In this document: piece by piece, positions 25,081 to 36,541 of the stretch | Layout of the letters: every line of letters begins with the position of its first letter | How positions within the stretch are numbered: position 1 is the first letter of the stretch | DNA from: Monodelphis domestica | Taxonomy: Eukaryota; Chordata; Mammalia; Didelphimorphia; Didelphidae | Direction of reading: 5' to 3' | NCBI RefSeq assembly: GCF_027887165.1 | Contig: NC_077227.1 | Coordinates: 69,885,252 to 69,949,251 of the forward strand | DNA: 64,000 bases | Translations under genes and position numbers: made by a program | The notes under the pieces: model-generated | Database searches by the model: none | The model's input: the letters and a program-made list of their open reading frames with translations, nothing else | What the model was told of the DNA's origin: nothing

Positions 25081-28000
25081 CTGGAAGAAAAAAAAGATAT
25101 ACAGAGGAGACCCACAGAAAGTTAAGACAATGTGGTCTTTGCCTATTGTATAAGGGGATTCGTTCAAGAGCAATCTGGTTTACTGCTAGGTAAGATTCAT
25201 CTTGAGTTGGTTTTGGCCTGAAGCCTCTCAGAGATATCATGTGTCATGAGATGGCATACATGAAAAGTATAAGGTCCAGGATAAACCTAAAGTGTTATAA
25301 AGCTGGGTAGTAAAATAGAAAGAACCACAGGAGTCAGAAGACTTGGATTCTAATCTCAACACTGGTCAAGTTATTTCACCCCTGTAAGCCCGAGTTTCCT
25401 CATCAATAAATTGAGAATAGTTATACCCATTCCATTTACCTTGAAGAGGTAAAAGGATCAAATAATAATGCATCTAAACTCAAGTAATGATAGTATAATG
25501 TTTGGTAAATTATCAAATGCTCTATCAATGTAAGGAAGAGTTTTTATCATTGTTGCTATTATAAAGTTTTTGGTAATTCTTACTACTTCTGTTGTCTCAG
25601 AGCTATGCTTAACCAGGACCTGGACCCAGCATCTGGGTCATAATTGCCTTAGCCAAATTTCACGGAATTCCTAAGGTTCTAAGGGAATCTGTATGGAAAC
25701 CCTTCTCAGGTACAGAGGGGTACATCTAGCACAAAGTCACATTTCCCTAATTGGCAAATGCTGCTCATTTTCCCAGGCTAGAAGGTCTGAGAACACTTGG
25801 CTATTATAACTCACCTGTCCCATTGAGCTGATGCCCATCAGCTCTCCTCCAGCTGAGCTCTGGACTGGGTACCCCAGTGGCCCCACAGCGCAGGAACACA
25901 GTGCTACCCAGAAGGGTTTTGACCTTGGCCACCGAAGTATAAACCTCAGGACGCTGGCATTTCCTGAGTTCCAGCTGGCTGAAGGCAACTCCAGCCAGGC
26001 TCCAAGGAGTAGAACATTTCAGCCTTGGATCAATGAAGGCCATATTTGGAGTTGGGAAGTTTAGGATCTGGACCATATCATACAGGCTACAGTCACACAT
26101 CCAGGGATTGTCCTGAAGACCTGGAAGGAGGAAATGAAATGAGAATCCCATCTTCCTCCTACACTCCTGATGTATTATTGCCTCCTGTCCTTTTCAGGCA
26201 AAATACTCCTGAAACATGAAAGCCTTAAGGTGTCACGGTCACCTTTTCAAGCCACGGAATGAGCAGTAGTAAGAGCAGAAGGCATAGTAGAGGTTATTGC
26301 ATGCATATAGAACTTTTTAAGGTTTGAAAAAGACTTTATATACATTATCCCATATGAATTTCACAAAATACTGTTTAAAGTAAATGCAATTATTAGAGCC
26401 ATCTTACAGATGAGGAAACTGAGGCTCAGAAAGATTCCTCATGGCCACATAGCTAGTAAATAACAGAGATGGGACTCAAACCCAGATCTTATTGACTCCA
26501 AATCCAGTGCTCTATTCACTACATCTGCAAGTCCTCATTTCATAAGGCTGGCACAATTTTAAGAATGTGCACTTTTTTGTTGTTTCTCCACCCTTAAGGC
26601 AGTTCTGAATTATCCACATTCTTCCTCCTAAGATAATACATACATCAGTCAAGTTAAGAATAGGGTTGATTATAGCCTGCAGAATGTATACATATATATA
26701 CACATATACATACACCCATGTTTTATATATTTTATATGTATAAATAGATAATGTGTGTATGTATATGTTATATATAGTATTATATATCATATTACAGGTA
26801 CATGTATTATTGTTACCTAGAGTATCCCAAAAGTCTTAGTGAGTTTTAAGCTTTAATAGTACACACACCCCAACCCTAGCTCCAACCCATCAGTCCAGCC
26901 TTCACAGCAAAACTTTTGTATCTAGAGGAAATCAAATTGAAAAGGACATTATAACCAGGCTTAAGAGGGAAAAGAATCATGATGTGGCAGCCTTCTACCT
27001 AAAGAGTTTAGGTGGAAGTGGAGGGGGGGGCAGGAGATGCTTTGCCTTCATGAGGATGTTGGGTGTCAGAGACTGATTTGACATGAATGAGTTTCTGGCC
27101 TCATTTAACAATGACAAATAATTGCCACTTGCTCCCTTACCAGTGGTTTCCCTGGGTCACTGCTCCTCTGCTAGCCAGGGACTTCACAAATCACCTTTTC
27201 ACCATTCCCCAGAGGTCGCTGATTCTTCATGCTGGATGGAACCCAGGGGCCATGGTCAAACCTACTGAACTAACCAGCACAAACACCTCAACAAGAGGTG
27301 ACAAAAAGAATTCCTCTTCAATGCCTTTGTGCTAAAAATTTCTCATGCAAGGGGAAGAAACTGAGTCAAAAGTATTTCCCCAATATGCTCAGGGGCACAC
27401 AGATAATAAATAGCAGAGCTGGTCATTAAACCCTTCAAGAGGATGTCCACTATATATGACTATCGAGTTATGATAGAGATGGGGCTGTTAAAGGAAGCCC
27501 AATGCTCCTTTCTGTTTGCTATTTTCTTTCACAGTCATTTCCACAATTCCTGACCCCCAAACCACTGCAGACTGGTCTGTCTTCTATTTTGAAAGGTCAT
27601 TGGATTCCGTTGGCATCTTCAGAAAATCAGCCCAGCATTTCCTAACTTCTTATGATCAACATCCACAGGTCTGACCTAGAACCCAGCAACTGTAACCTCT
27701 TGCCCTTTTCTATAACATTTCTTTCTTTCCTGGTTGCTCCAGCCCAATCTGCTTTCTCTTTCCTCCAAATTCCTCCAACACAGATGACCCAAATCTCTCT
27801 AAATTAATTTAGCACTTAGTTGAGAGTAGATTCTATGAGGCCCCTGGCTCTCTAACTAGACTGAAGCAAGGAAGAGACATTGCACCATAGGAGAAAGGCC
27901 ACAAGATTTGAAGTCAGGGTCAAATGCCAGCTATGGCACAGGCAGGAAATCTGTGTGTGTGTGACTTTGGGCAAGGAAGGCACTTCTGGGCCTCATTTCC

Positions 28001-31000
28001 ATCAAAATAAAAGAATCAAACAAAATCTCCTCTAAAAAACCTTCTAATCCTAAATCCCATGATCCTATGAATGAGAAGGACACTTCTCAGGAGACAGTGA
28101 GATGTAGTGAGAAAAGCATCTCAAGTCACTGAACCTGGGTTCCAGGGCTGACTGTGCTAAATAGCTGTGTGACTTTGGACAGGTCACCTCACCTCTATGA
28201 GTCTCAATTACTTCCTCTGAAAAGTGAAGGGTTTGGTCTAAATCAAGGAGTCTTAACCTGAGGTTGATGAACTTTGAAAGAAAATGTTTATCTTAATAGT
28301 TATATTTTAGCATAACTGGTTTGCTTTGTACTCTTCCATATTTTATTTTATGCACTTAAAAGCATTAGATTCACCTGACCATCAAAGAGGTTCAAGACCT
28401 ACAATAAGGCTAAGAAGCCCAAGACTAGTCTCTAAAACCTTTTCCTATTCTACATTGTGCAAAAAGGATTCTGTTTTATGCTTTGCCTGTCTCCCCCAAA
28501 GCACCTAGTAGAGAGACATACAGTATTAGGTGCTTAGTATAGATATCAACTGACTAAGAAAGAGTTAGCTGAGTTCTTTCATTTCACAAGCATTTATCAA
28601 GGCCCCAACAGCCCAGTGCTATTTTCCTAGACTTGTCCCTTTGGGTGTCTGAAAATTCCCCAAGTATCTCTGAACGTCAGACTCAGGAGTTGGGATAGAC
28701 AGCTTGACTTCTCTTACCCAAGATGATCTTGGAGTTTTCCCCGGGGGAATAAGGACCAGCCTGCAGATGAGACCAGGTGGTGAGGAGTTGCTGGGGGAGA
28801 CGCATCAGCTGATTGCTGGAGAGGTCCAGAAAAGTAAGGTTCCTTGCATAGCGGGCAGCCTCTGCAGACACAGCTGAGAGGCGGTTTGCATGAAGATCAA
28901 GTAGCCGTAGCTGTGGGGTATCCCCAAGAGCTCCCCAGGGGAAGGACACCAAGTAATTCCCAGGGAGGCGAAGCTCCTGAAGGCGCCGTAAGCCCCGCAG
29001 CATGACAGAACTGATGCTGGTCATGGAATTATAGGGCAGCCACAGATACTCGAGGCGAGTGAGGTGGTGGAGAGCATCGCCTGGCACTCTCCTGATGGAC
29101 GTCTTCTCTATGCGGAGCTTGGAGGTGTCTGATGGGATCATCATGGGAGGGAGCGTCATCTCGGGATCATTGCACACAACTGCCCTGGGTCAGATATAAT
29201 GGGGGAAAAAAGCCAAAATACCAAGATTTAATGGTGATCCCATGCTGTCCTAGTTTCATAAACCATAGCCACTAGCTTCTCATGACACAGCCAATACACT
29301 GCGGCAGATTCATTTATTTTTCTCATAATGAATCTATGCAAATCATAGCCTCAATCATTCAATATGTTCCAAAAATATCTACAAAACACTTATCATTTGG
29401 TAAGTACTGTGTGATATTCAGAGAAATAGCATAAAGGCCCTTCCCTCAAGGAGCAAATAGTCTCTATAGAATTAACACAATCACAGTATCTCAGACCTAG
29501 AAAGAACATCCAAGGTCATCTATCTAGTCCAAATCTTACCTGTACAAGAACCCCTTCTCCAACATCCTTCAACAAGCCTTAGCTTGAAGATCTCCAGAGA
29601 AGGGGAAGTCAACATCTCCCAAGGGAGAGACCATTCTACTTTTGGACAGCTCCAAATATTGGAAGTTCTTGTTATCCTTAATCCTAGAACTACCTCTCTG
29701 CCATATTTGACCATCGTTTCCAGTTCTGCCCTTGGAGCCAAACAGCATAAGTCAAGTCCCTCTTTCATGTGGGAGCCCTCCAAATACTTGAAAATGTATT
29801 ATGTCATCTCAGTCTTCTCTTCTTCCCCTTCTTTGACCAATCCTTTCATGGTATTCTGGACACTCTCCAGATTACCAGTGCCCTTTCTAAAACATGTTGG
29901 CACAAGAAATTCCATGTGTTATCTGACCCAGGCAAAATACATGAAGACTTTCACCTTAGCCCTTTATAGTAATATCACTAGTATCTAGTGGTAGTCTCTT
30001 GGTGATCGAGAATGACTATTGTCTGTGCAGTTTAATCTACAGTGTACCCTCATGTGGCTTTGGAGTCCAAAGGCTGAGGTGCAAATTTTGTGGCACGTGG
30101 GGCATGGGACTCCAGTTGTTTTAGGAGGTGTGTATCACTAGTATATGGTGTGTATATATATGCATATATGTATATACACATACATATATGTGTGTGTGCC
30201 ATATATCCATGGTATACACAGTAGATGCTTAATAAATTTCATTGAATGAAGTAAGGAATGAATATATTCAAGATGTTTACATGAAAAACTAAAGAACAGT
30301 AAGATAACATTCAAAGAGTGGCTACCATGCTAATTGTCAAGTGAGGAGAACAGACAAGATGTGCTACATCAATTTCAAAGAAAGAAACTACTGTGGGTTG
30401 GGGTCTTAAAGCTATTACTACTCTCTGTACTCTTTCCCTAGGGTTCTTTCCTAGCCTGCAATCATGTCACTTTTCAATCCTTCATGAGATGTATAATACT
30501 AAAGAGTCATTATGTCCATATAGAACTTCTCCTAGATTTTCACATTTTAGTATCCTCATGATATAACAACATAGAATTTGACTGGGAGCAAGAAGACCCA
30601 GATTTTAGTTTGGGCTCTGACTTTAATTAGTTAATGTAACCCTGAGGAAGTAATTTTACTTTTCTAGGACTTAAATTGCTCCTCTGTAAACTACTCGCTG
30701 CCCTTAATATCCATGACACTGTTCTCTCTTGACTCTCTTCCCACCTGTCTGATCACTCTTTCTTAGTCTCCTTGGCTAGATCATCACCATTTTTCACCCA
30801 CTAAGTGAGGTGCCTCACCAGTGTTCTGTCCTGTGTTTTCTTCCCTCTCTACCTTCTCTTCCATGGCAATTTCATCATCTACAGTGGGTTTAGTCATCTA
30901 TTCAAATGATTCCCAGATCAACATATTCGCTCTAAACTCTCTCCCCAATTCCAATCTCTGATTACCAATTGTCTGCTGGACATCTCAACTAGAGAGAGAC

Positions 31001-34000
31001 TAGATGCCCTTTATTCAAACTAAACATCTCTAAACTGATATTCCTAAAATAAGGCTCTAGCCATATGGCTCCTCTCCTCTAAAATACCATTTAAGTTGTC
31101 GCACACTTTCCTTTCCAGGCTTGCTTTAAGTGCTCTCAAAGGTATACTAGTAAATGTTTAGCAACCAGATTGGGGGGTGAGGTCACATGACATGCTTTTA
31201 AATTTAATCTGAATTAACATTTCCTCCATGACTTTCTTAAGTCTAGAAATCCACAAAATGATAAATCAACCCATGATGTGCAATAGTTGCTAATTTCTGA
31301 GGTATAGATGCTCACTTCGAAATTTTAACAATCACTCCTTGGGTCCAATCTGAACTGGCTACAGCACACCCCTCCCTTTCATGAAGGCTCAGTTCCAATC
31401 AAAGTGGCTTATTAATTATTCTTCATTTACAAAATCCCATATTCTTCCTGGGCACCTTTTCACAAAGCAGTTCCCTTGTGCCTAGAATGTTCTGCCTCCT
31501 CACTTTCCCCACATCAGAATCCCAAACTTACTTCAAAGTCTTTCCTGATACTGTTAGTTCTTAGTATCTGGCTTTGAAACTATTTTGTATGGTTTTGTGT
31601 TTACTTATCTGGGTCCAGATTGTAACTCCCCTGTCGCCTGTAGACTACAAGCTCCTTGAGAGCAGGGGCTATTTCATTTTTATCTGTCTATTCTCAGTCT
31701 TCAGTATAATGCCTTGCATGGGTACTAAATGTATATTGGTTTTACTGAATTGAATCTAATTGAATCTGAGAACTCGTACACATAAAATTCTGTAATCCTA
31801 AAATTCCATGAAGGAAATATCTCCCATTCATGCTCTCCCAAGCATCAAAGTGCAGTGGGGAAAAAACACCCAGCTATTTCAGCCCATTAACTATGTGACT
31901 GTGAGCAAGTCATGTAGGAGCTCTCAGCCTGATTTTACTTAGCTGTGAAATAAGAATTAAAGAATATCTGACATGACTAGGACATTGTTAAGTGTTATGC
32001 ATAAATATGAATGATTAAGAGCAGCAGCTTCTTGGGTCTTCAGAGAGCTCATACTTGCTCATTCTGGCTAACACTGTGCAGCGAAGAACACATCAAAGGT
32101 TTCTTGTAAACATCTGGCTGAGAGTTTTTCCCTATCCTTCTCCAAGCCATGTTAGAATGACTTTCAATATCACAGCATCATTTGCTTTTCCTTCCTTCAG
32201 GTCCTCTCCTTGGTAATTTCCAAGGCTCTGAAGAGAGAAGATAATAGAATTTCCTAATCTTTCCAATAATTTTCCTAAAACAAATGAATCCCAAAAGGGG
32301 CACATCAGATGTAAAAATAATAGGAATTGCTGTTTTCAGAGCAGTAACTAGCAATTTTGGACCCTTTGAGCAAGCCACACTATGTGCTCACCTAAATCAT
32401 CCCTGGAACACCAACCTTTGTGACCAAGACAGAGCTCTCAGGATGTTGGTTGGCTCCATTAGGGAAGATCCTGGGATACCATAAAACTACTAATAGGGAG
32501 GCCACTGCATAGGAAAGAATAGGATGGGGTTGGGTCAGTTTATAATGTAGCTAATTACCTTTCTAATATGCTAACTAGTCTCTAGGCTGCTAAAGGAATA
32601 AAAGTGCCATCAAAATGTAAATGGAGACTATTTTAAAATTTCACAATCTTTTTAATTTAACTTGTTAGGCTATATTTTTGCACCTCTAAATTTCTGTGCC
32701 CTGGGAGAAAGCACCAGATACCCTGATAGAGTTATGTCTCTAGGTTTCATAAATTCCTCCAGGAAATTGCATATAAGTAAAAGCTGTTTGTCTTAATAAA
32801 GAAACTTCTCTCTCCTTAGGAACTTCCTGGAAGAGAAAAAAAAAAAACTAGTCCGATTCCCTGCTGTAATCAATCAATAAGAATACCAAAGCATTCCTTA
32901 TTTGTGATGCTCCAGAAACCATTTAGTTTAAATTACTGCAATTTAGTTTCATAGTGAAATGAGAGTATTAGCAAAATTGAGTCTGAGAAATAGAATTGTC
33001 CAAAAATGGAACAGGCTGCTTCCTGAAAGAGCGATCTCCCAATCTCTGGAAGCATTTAAGTAGAAGCTAGATGGCCATCTGTTCAGACAGCTACTGTACA
33101 GGAGATTACTTCATGGACTGGATGGGTTGGAAACAGGACAGAGCCCCTCCAATACGTCTCTTGAATTTCAGCATCTGGGACTACATTGATATTCTCTTTC
33201 TTTCCCTTCTTGAGGAGTTGATCCATGACAGGGACTTATGCTAAAATGAAATCTCAGGTCTTCAGACCATGTGAAATTTCTCTCCAAGGAGATTTCTCTC
33301 TGGATTCTTCACCTGTTCTCTCCAGAACCTCTACTTGTGGGACTGGTTGTGTAGAAATATGGACAGCAGCTCCTCCATAAGCTAAGGATGCCCAAGGTGG
33401 AGAGGGAGGGAGAGGAAGGAGGGACTGTTACCATAGGAAAGGAGGGAAGGAAGATCCAGCTGCTTTGCTGTGTCCTAACCAGTGTCCCATTCTCTCTCAG
33501 GTCCAGACTTCTCCCATATCCTTACCAAGGCAGAAAGAAGGAGGAAACGAGCATTTATGGAACACCTTTGTCTATATGTCAAGCACTGGCTTAAGTGCTT
33601 TACAAAATGTATCTCATTTGATCATTGCAAAATTTCATTCTAGTGAAATGTGGTTAGGACTCCAGAAGGAATATGAAATCAAAAATTATAGAATTTCAGC
33701 TGGAAGAGACCTTCGAGATTTACTAGTCTAATCCCTTTATTTTATGAATGAGGAGACTGAGACCAAGAGAGGTGAAGCAACTTCCCCAAGGTCAAATTGG
33801 CATTAAATGGAAGGGGAACTTGAACCTAGCCCCCTGCAAAACCATTCGGTAAAAGTAACACAACCAAGAAAGAAGGGGCCCCTCTATTCTGTCCCATCCC
33901 AGACATGGGGCCCCATTCGGAAGACAGAAAGCAAGTTAGATATTTGGGCAGCTCCTGGGTGTTCCACTTACCTGTTTTTGGTGCCGTCGCTGAGGCTGTG

Positions 34001-34093
34001 TAGACTACAGCTACATTGGGAGGGGCAGGAGCCAAGAGCTTGGGGAAGACTCCTGAGGACCAGGCACCAGAGTACTCCCATGGCCACCCACAT
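24068..34093 (-). CDS. LRIT1: LRIT1, leucine-rich repeat, Ig-like and transmembrane domain protein 1 (join of four exons, 635 aa)
   Basis: Exons 33972-34093, 28718-29184, 25815-26120 and 24068-25080 sum to 1908 nt (635 codons plus TGA); human LRIT1 is about 623 aa. Domains: signal peptide 1-21; LRRNT with CPSQCSC at 23-29; LRRs about 62-175; LRRCT DNPWMCDC with cysteines 205, 207, 232 and 251; Ig with Cys275 and Cys328 (DSGEYVC); linker about 350-440; FN3 about 442-530; transmembrane helix about 540-562 (INVVVITIAGIIAVPLTLL); tail ending NEYFC. Introns are GT-AG, phases 2, 1, 1. Known for the family: LRIT1 is a photoreceptor synaptic adhesion protein affecting cone synapse adaptation. It is a tandem paralogue of LRIT2, 11 kb away on the same strand. 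No disabling change was seen. Exon 1 is short and is identified by its signal peptide plus LRRNT and by phase agreement. Confidence 0.95.
25081..25814 (-). other. LRIT1: LRIT1 intron 3
   Basis: 734 bp, GT-AG. Holds a MIR-like sense copy at about 25290-25570 ('acttggattctaatctcaac', 'gagtttcctcatcaataaat'). Confidence 0.85.
25815..26120 (-). CDS. LRIT1: LRIT1 coding exon 3 (LRRCT, start of Ig)
   Basis: The acceptor CCTCCTTCCAG is followed by GTCTTCAGGACAATCCC, giving Gly-Leu-Gln-Asp-Asn-Pro-Trp-Met-Cys. It carries the LRRCT and the first Ig cysteine (VFLRCGA) and ends AATGGGACAG before donor GTGAGT (phase 1). This exon is the piece that is fused to the LRR exon in LRIT2. Confidence 0.95.
26295..26530 (-). 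repeat. MIR-like CORE-SINE
   Basis: 'gactttatatacattatccc', 'cttacagatgaggaaactga', 'ggctcagaaagattcctcat' and 'aaatccagtgctctattcac' in antisense MIR order. Confidence 0.7.
26685..26800. repeat. AT-rich microsatellite (TATA/CATA)
   Basis: Dense TATATA, CATATA and TGTATA repeats in LRIT1 intron 2. A 92-codon minus-strand frame across it is repeat-derived. Confidence 0.9.
26819..26862. repeat. Mariner-like terminal fragment
   Basis: 'agagtatcccaaaagtctta' followed by 'gtgagttttaagcttta' matches the left half of the palindromic element at 14300-14360. The opposite end was not found. Confidence 0.4.
28718..29184 (-). CDS. LRIT1: LRIT1 coding exon 2 (LRRs)
   Basis: The acceptor TATCTGACCCAG is followed by GGCAGTTGTGTGC, giving Arg-Ala-Val-Val-Cys, the last LRRNT cysteine. 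It holds the LRRs (LEYLWLPYNSMTSI, LQELRLPGNYLVSF, LRLLDLHANRLSAV, LTFLDLSSNQLMRL) and ends ATCATCTTGG before donor GTAAGAG (phase 1). Confidence 0.95.
29480..29970 (-). repeat. CR1/L3-like LINE remnant
   Basis: 'cttcaacaagccttagcttg', 'agatctccagagaaggggaa', 'gacagctccaaatattggaa', 'tctggacactctccagatta': the antisense CR1/L3 3' region, collinear with 5085-5530. The open frames read here are decay products. Confidence 0.65.
29985..30132 (-). mobile_element. 3' end of an RTE-like LINE, with 12-bp target-site duplication
   Basis: 148 bp matching the 3' terminus of the LINE at 58684-62215 ('gtagtctcttggtgatcgag', 'ccctcatgtggctttggagt', 'tggggcatgggactccagtt'). It is flanked by a perfect direct repeat, TATCACTAGTAT, at 29973-29984 and 30133-30144, so it is a complete, severely 5'-truncated insertion. 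Confidence 0.88.
30690..31750 (+). repeat. L2 LINE 3' region
   Basis: Same order as 13200-14170: 'aattgtctgctggacatctc', 'tagaatgttctgcctcctca', 'agactacaagctccttgaga', 'tgccttgcatgggtactaaa'. Gapped and diverged. Confidence 0.65.
32995..33140 (+). repeat. CR1/L3-like 3' piece
   Basis: 'aaatggaacaggctgcttcc', 'ctggaagcatttaagtagaa', 'gctagatggccatctgttca' follow the sense CR1/L3 3' end. Confidence 0.5.
33972..34093 (-). CDS. LRIT1: LRIT1 coding exon 1
   Basis: Translates as MWVAMGVLWCLVLRSLPQAL then G-SCPSQCSCS, i.e. signal peptide and LRRNT, and ends AAAAACAG before donor GTAAGT (phase 2). An in-frame ATG four codons later (34081) is an alternative start; the first is kept because it lengthens the signal peptide's charged-plus-hydrophobic N-terminus only slightly and either would work. 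Short, so easily missed. Confidence 0.88.
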
Positions 34094-34266
34094 GGCTCCA
34101 GCTTCCCAGTTTCTAGCCTGGGACAGAGGGGCCCTTGTCCCCTAGTGTATCTTCCCCTGGGTCGGATCCATCCCTTGAACTCACAGTCCTTTCAGTCCAG
34201 CTATGGAAGCTTCCCTTCCCCCTCCTTCCTCTCTGGCTGATGCCATCGGATAAAAGGATAGGCTGA

Positions 34267-34272
34267 GGATTA
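34267..34272 (-). promoter_or_regulatory. TAATCC core (possible CRX/OTX site) upstream of LRIT1
   Basis: GGATTA on the plus strand, i.e. TAATCC in the LRIT1 direction, 174 bp upstream of the ATG. It is a candidate only: a single core match, no footprint, and the transcription start is unknown. Confidence 0.25.
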
Positions 34273-34890
34273 AGGAGAGGGACTGGAGCTATTTTCACGT
34301 GGGTGCTTATTGCTTCCTGGAACATCCCAACTACAGGGGGGAGGTCCTTGCTCCCAGCAAGCAGCTTCAAAAATGGATTCCTCTAAAGATTTGAAGAACC
34401 TCAGTCTTGAGGGAGGCAAGTAGAAGGTGGCTTCATGGTTCCCCAAGTAGGTCGTGGCATCATAGGTCTTAGGACTGGAAGGGACTTTCTACATCAACTG
34501 GTCCAATCCCTTTGTTTGGCAAAATAATGATGCTGATGCTCAGAAAGAAGAAACAACTTGCCCACAAAAAAAGCTGGAGTACTTTCCAGGTGTGGAGGAT
34601 GACTTGTACAAGTGCATAGAAATGGCAGGTTAAGTTCAAGTCATAACTATTAGTCCAGGTTAGCTGGAATGAAGAAAGGGAATACTCTCAGATAATGTTG
34701 GAAGCTACATGGTAGGCCAGATCAAGCAGCTTCTATTTTATTCTGAAGGGAACAGGGAATCAATAAAGGCTTTTAAACGGGACAGTGACATTCCATCATT
34801 TAATTCAATGCCAAAAATAATTATTAAGCATCTAGTATGTAAAGGGTCCTGTACTCTATACTACTAGGGATATTTTTTAAAAAATTATTG

Positions 34891-35090
34891 GGGGGGGGGC
34901 GCAGCTGGGTAGTTTAGTGGATTGAGACCCAAGCCTAGAGATAGGAGGTCCTAGGTTCAAATCTGGCCTCAGACACTTCCCAGCTGTGTGACCCTGGGCA
35001 AGTCACTTGACCCCCATTGACTAGCCCTTACCACTTTTCTGCCTTGGAGCCAATACACAGTATTGAATCCAAGATGGAAGGTAAGGGTTT
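34891..35090 (+). repeat. Poly-A CORE-SINE
   Basis: 'gcagctgggtagtttagtgg' to 'gaaggtaagggtttaaaaag', same family as 1376-1574. A G10 run precedes the head. Confidence 0.9.
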
Positions 35091-36198
35091 AAAAAGAATT
35101 ATGAGCTGTAAGCAAGTTTCTTGCTAAACCTGGAACATTTTCCATAAGACTCTTCTAAGTGGTTAAGAGAATGTTGACAAATCATTGCAGCGAGGGGTGG
35201 AATTAGCACAAGAATTTTGAAGAGAAAAAACATTCTGAGAAACAGGCAGACTGACAGAGATAGGCAGGTAGTCAGGCACATACAGAGATATGGCTCTAAA
35301 CTTTCTTTGGAACTGACTATAAGGAGGTGAAAGGGAAAGACCTTTGAACGCATAAAGTCTCTCCTGTAATAAGGATTATTTGAGTGATAAATGATAACTA
35401 AAGATCAGAGCTGCCAATCTCCTCCCTTCCTCCCTCCTACCTCCCTTTACCCTTCCTGTTTGTTCCTCCCCCTCTCTTCCTCTCTCCCCTTCCAGTTGCT
35501 TCTTCTGTTGGTCTTTCTAAATCAACTCAGAGTGATTATTATGGTGTATCAAATAAATCACTTTTCTCTCATCTCTAAGATTAAGTAAGGGGTTTATTGG
35601 GAGAAAGGAAAAGATAAGAAAATGGAAAGAAAGAGGGTTTGGGGTTTCCCTAATGCTAGAATAATTCCTAGGTTGGAGGATAGTGGAATATAATTCAGAA
35701 AATTGGTTGACAGGTCTGGAAATTCAGTCACTGTAGCACAGCAGAGAAAATCAGAGAGAGCTGGACTTTTGTCCTTCTTTTCTGTCCCCAAGCAAAGAGA
35801 CCAAGATTTTCAGTTTGTCAGATCCTTCTCAACAGTCTTTCCTGGTCACCATTCCAATTAGAATGTTCTCTTTGAGTGACAGCTTAACAGTCCCAGCTAC
35901 TCCAGCTCTGTTGTAAACTTTTCCTATTTTCTTTCTTTCACAACATTACACTCCTTAATATGTCTCTGATTTCCATATTGTCGCCCTAGAGACTTTGGGG
36001 AATTTTCCCTTGGGTGAGGTCAAGGTCCCTCTCTTAGTTGAAAGAATAAAGAAAAGCTCTCTTCTCCAAAGGTCTCATATTCTGGCAGGGAGGTTTACCA
36101 TTCAGATGAAATCATCTTTATCAATCGGAACAAGATGAGTGGTTGAAATGTAGGCACCATGGGACACATTCTCTAGAATGATCAGAAACCCCACAAAG

Positions 36199-36303
36199 GA
36201 ATCTGAAGGGTGGGGGGGAGGGGAGAGAGGGATAGAATATTATTCTTGTAACCAAGGAATAATGTTCTAAATTGACTAAATAAATTTTAAAAAAAAAGAA
36301 GAA
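36199..36303 (+). mobile_element. Severely 5'-truncated L1 3' end with 15-bp target-site duplication
   Basis: About 105 bp: G-rich stretch, 'attattcttgtaaccaagga', 'ataatgttctaaattgacta', then an A-rich tail. It is flanked by the perfect direct repeat AGAAACCCCACAAAG at 36184-36198 and 36304-36318, so the boundaries are firm. This is the typical 3' end of marsupial L1. Confidence 0.88.
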
Positions 36304-36318
36304 AGAAACCCCACAAAG

Positions 36319-36474
36319 TTGTTTTTACCTTACAAGAGTGGGTGAGAGTATGAGGCAAGTAATGTGCTGTTTGGCTATTGTTTTAAGTTCTCATGTACCT
36401 TTGAATCCTTACAGTCTTATGTCTAGTGCATTTTCTATGAATTTAATAAAGATTTTCTGATACTCAAAAAAAAA
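36319..36474 (+). pseudogene. Possible mRNA retrocopy 3' end
   Basis: Unique-looking sequence ending 'gaatttaataaagattttct' then an A12 run. A canonical AATAAA about 15 nt before a poly-A tract is what a processed mRNA insertion leaves. The parent gene is not recognised and no coding part is present, so it could instead be an unknown SINE. Confidence 0.35.
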
Positions 36475-36478
36475 AAAG

Positions 36479-36541
36479 AGAGTAGAGAGACCTTGTGGAA
36501 GGCTGGCACTAGTGTTATAAGTAAGATCAAGTCAAGAAATC
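36479..36541 (+). repeat. Left arm of a 63-nt inverted repeat
   Basis: Ungapped over 63 nt against the reverse complement of 38433-38495, with about 10 differences, most of them transitions. The arms enclose an L1 ORF1 fragment and an L2 end. The unit itself is not recognised. Confidence 0.85.

Larger units (their letters stand above)
26121..28717 (-). other. LRIT1: LRIT1 intron 2
   Basis: 2597 bp, GT-AG; no matching intron exists in LRIT2. Contains a MIR-like copy (26295-26530), an AT-rich microsatellite (26685-26800), a mariner-like end (26819-26862) and MIR-like sense pieces (about 27890-28060 and 28100-28250). The rest is unrecognised. Confidence 0.85.
29185..33971 (-). other. LRIT1: LRIT1 intron 1
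   Basis: 4787 bp, GT-AG, and the longest intron of the cluster. Contains CR1/L3 pieces (29480-29970, about 32995-33140), a 148-bp RTE-like LINE end (29985-30132), an L2 3' region (30690-31750) and MIR-like pieces (about 33680-33825). 31760-32980 holds nothing I can name. Confidence 0.85.

Noticed and set aside
33807-34370. Plus- and minus-strand open frames around LRIT1 exon 1
   Set aside because: Other-frame shadows and GC-richer promoter sequence. The true exon 1 uses a different, shorter frame with signal peptide and LRRNT.
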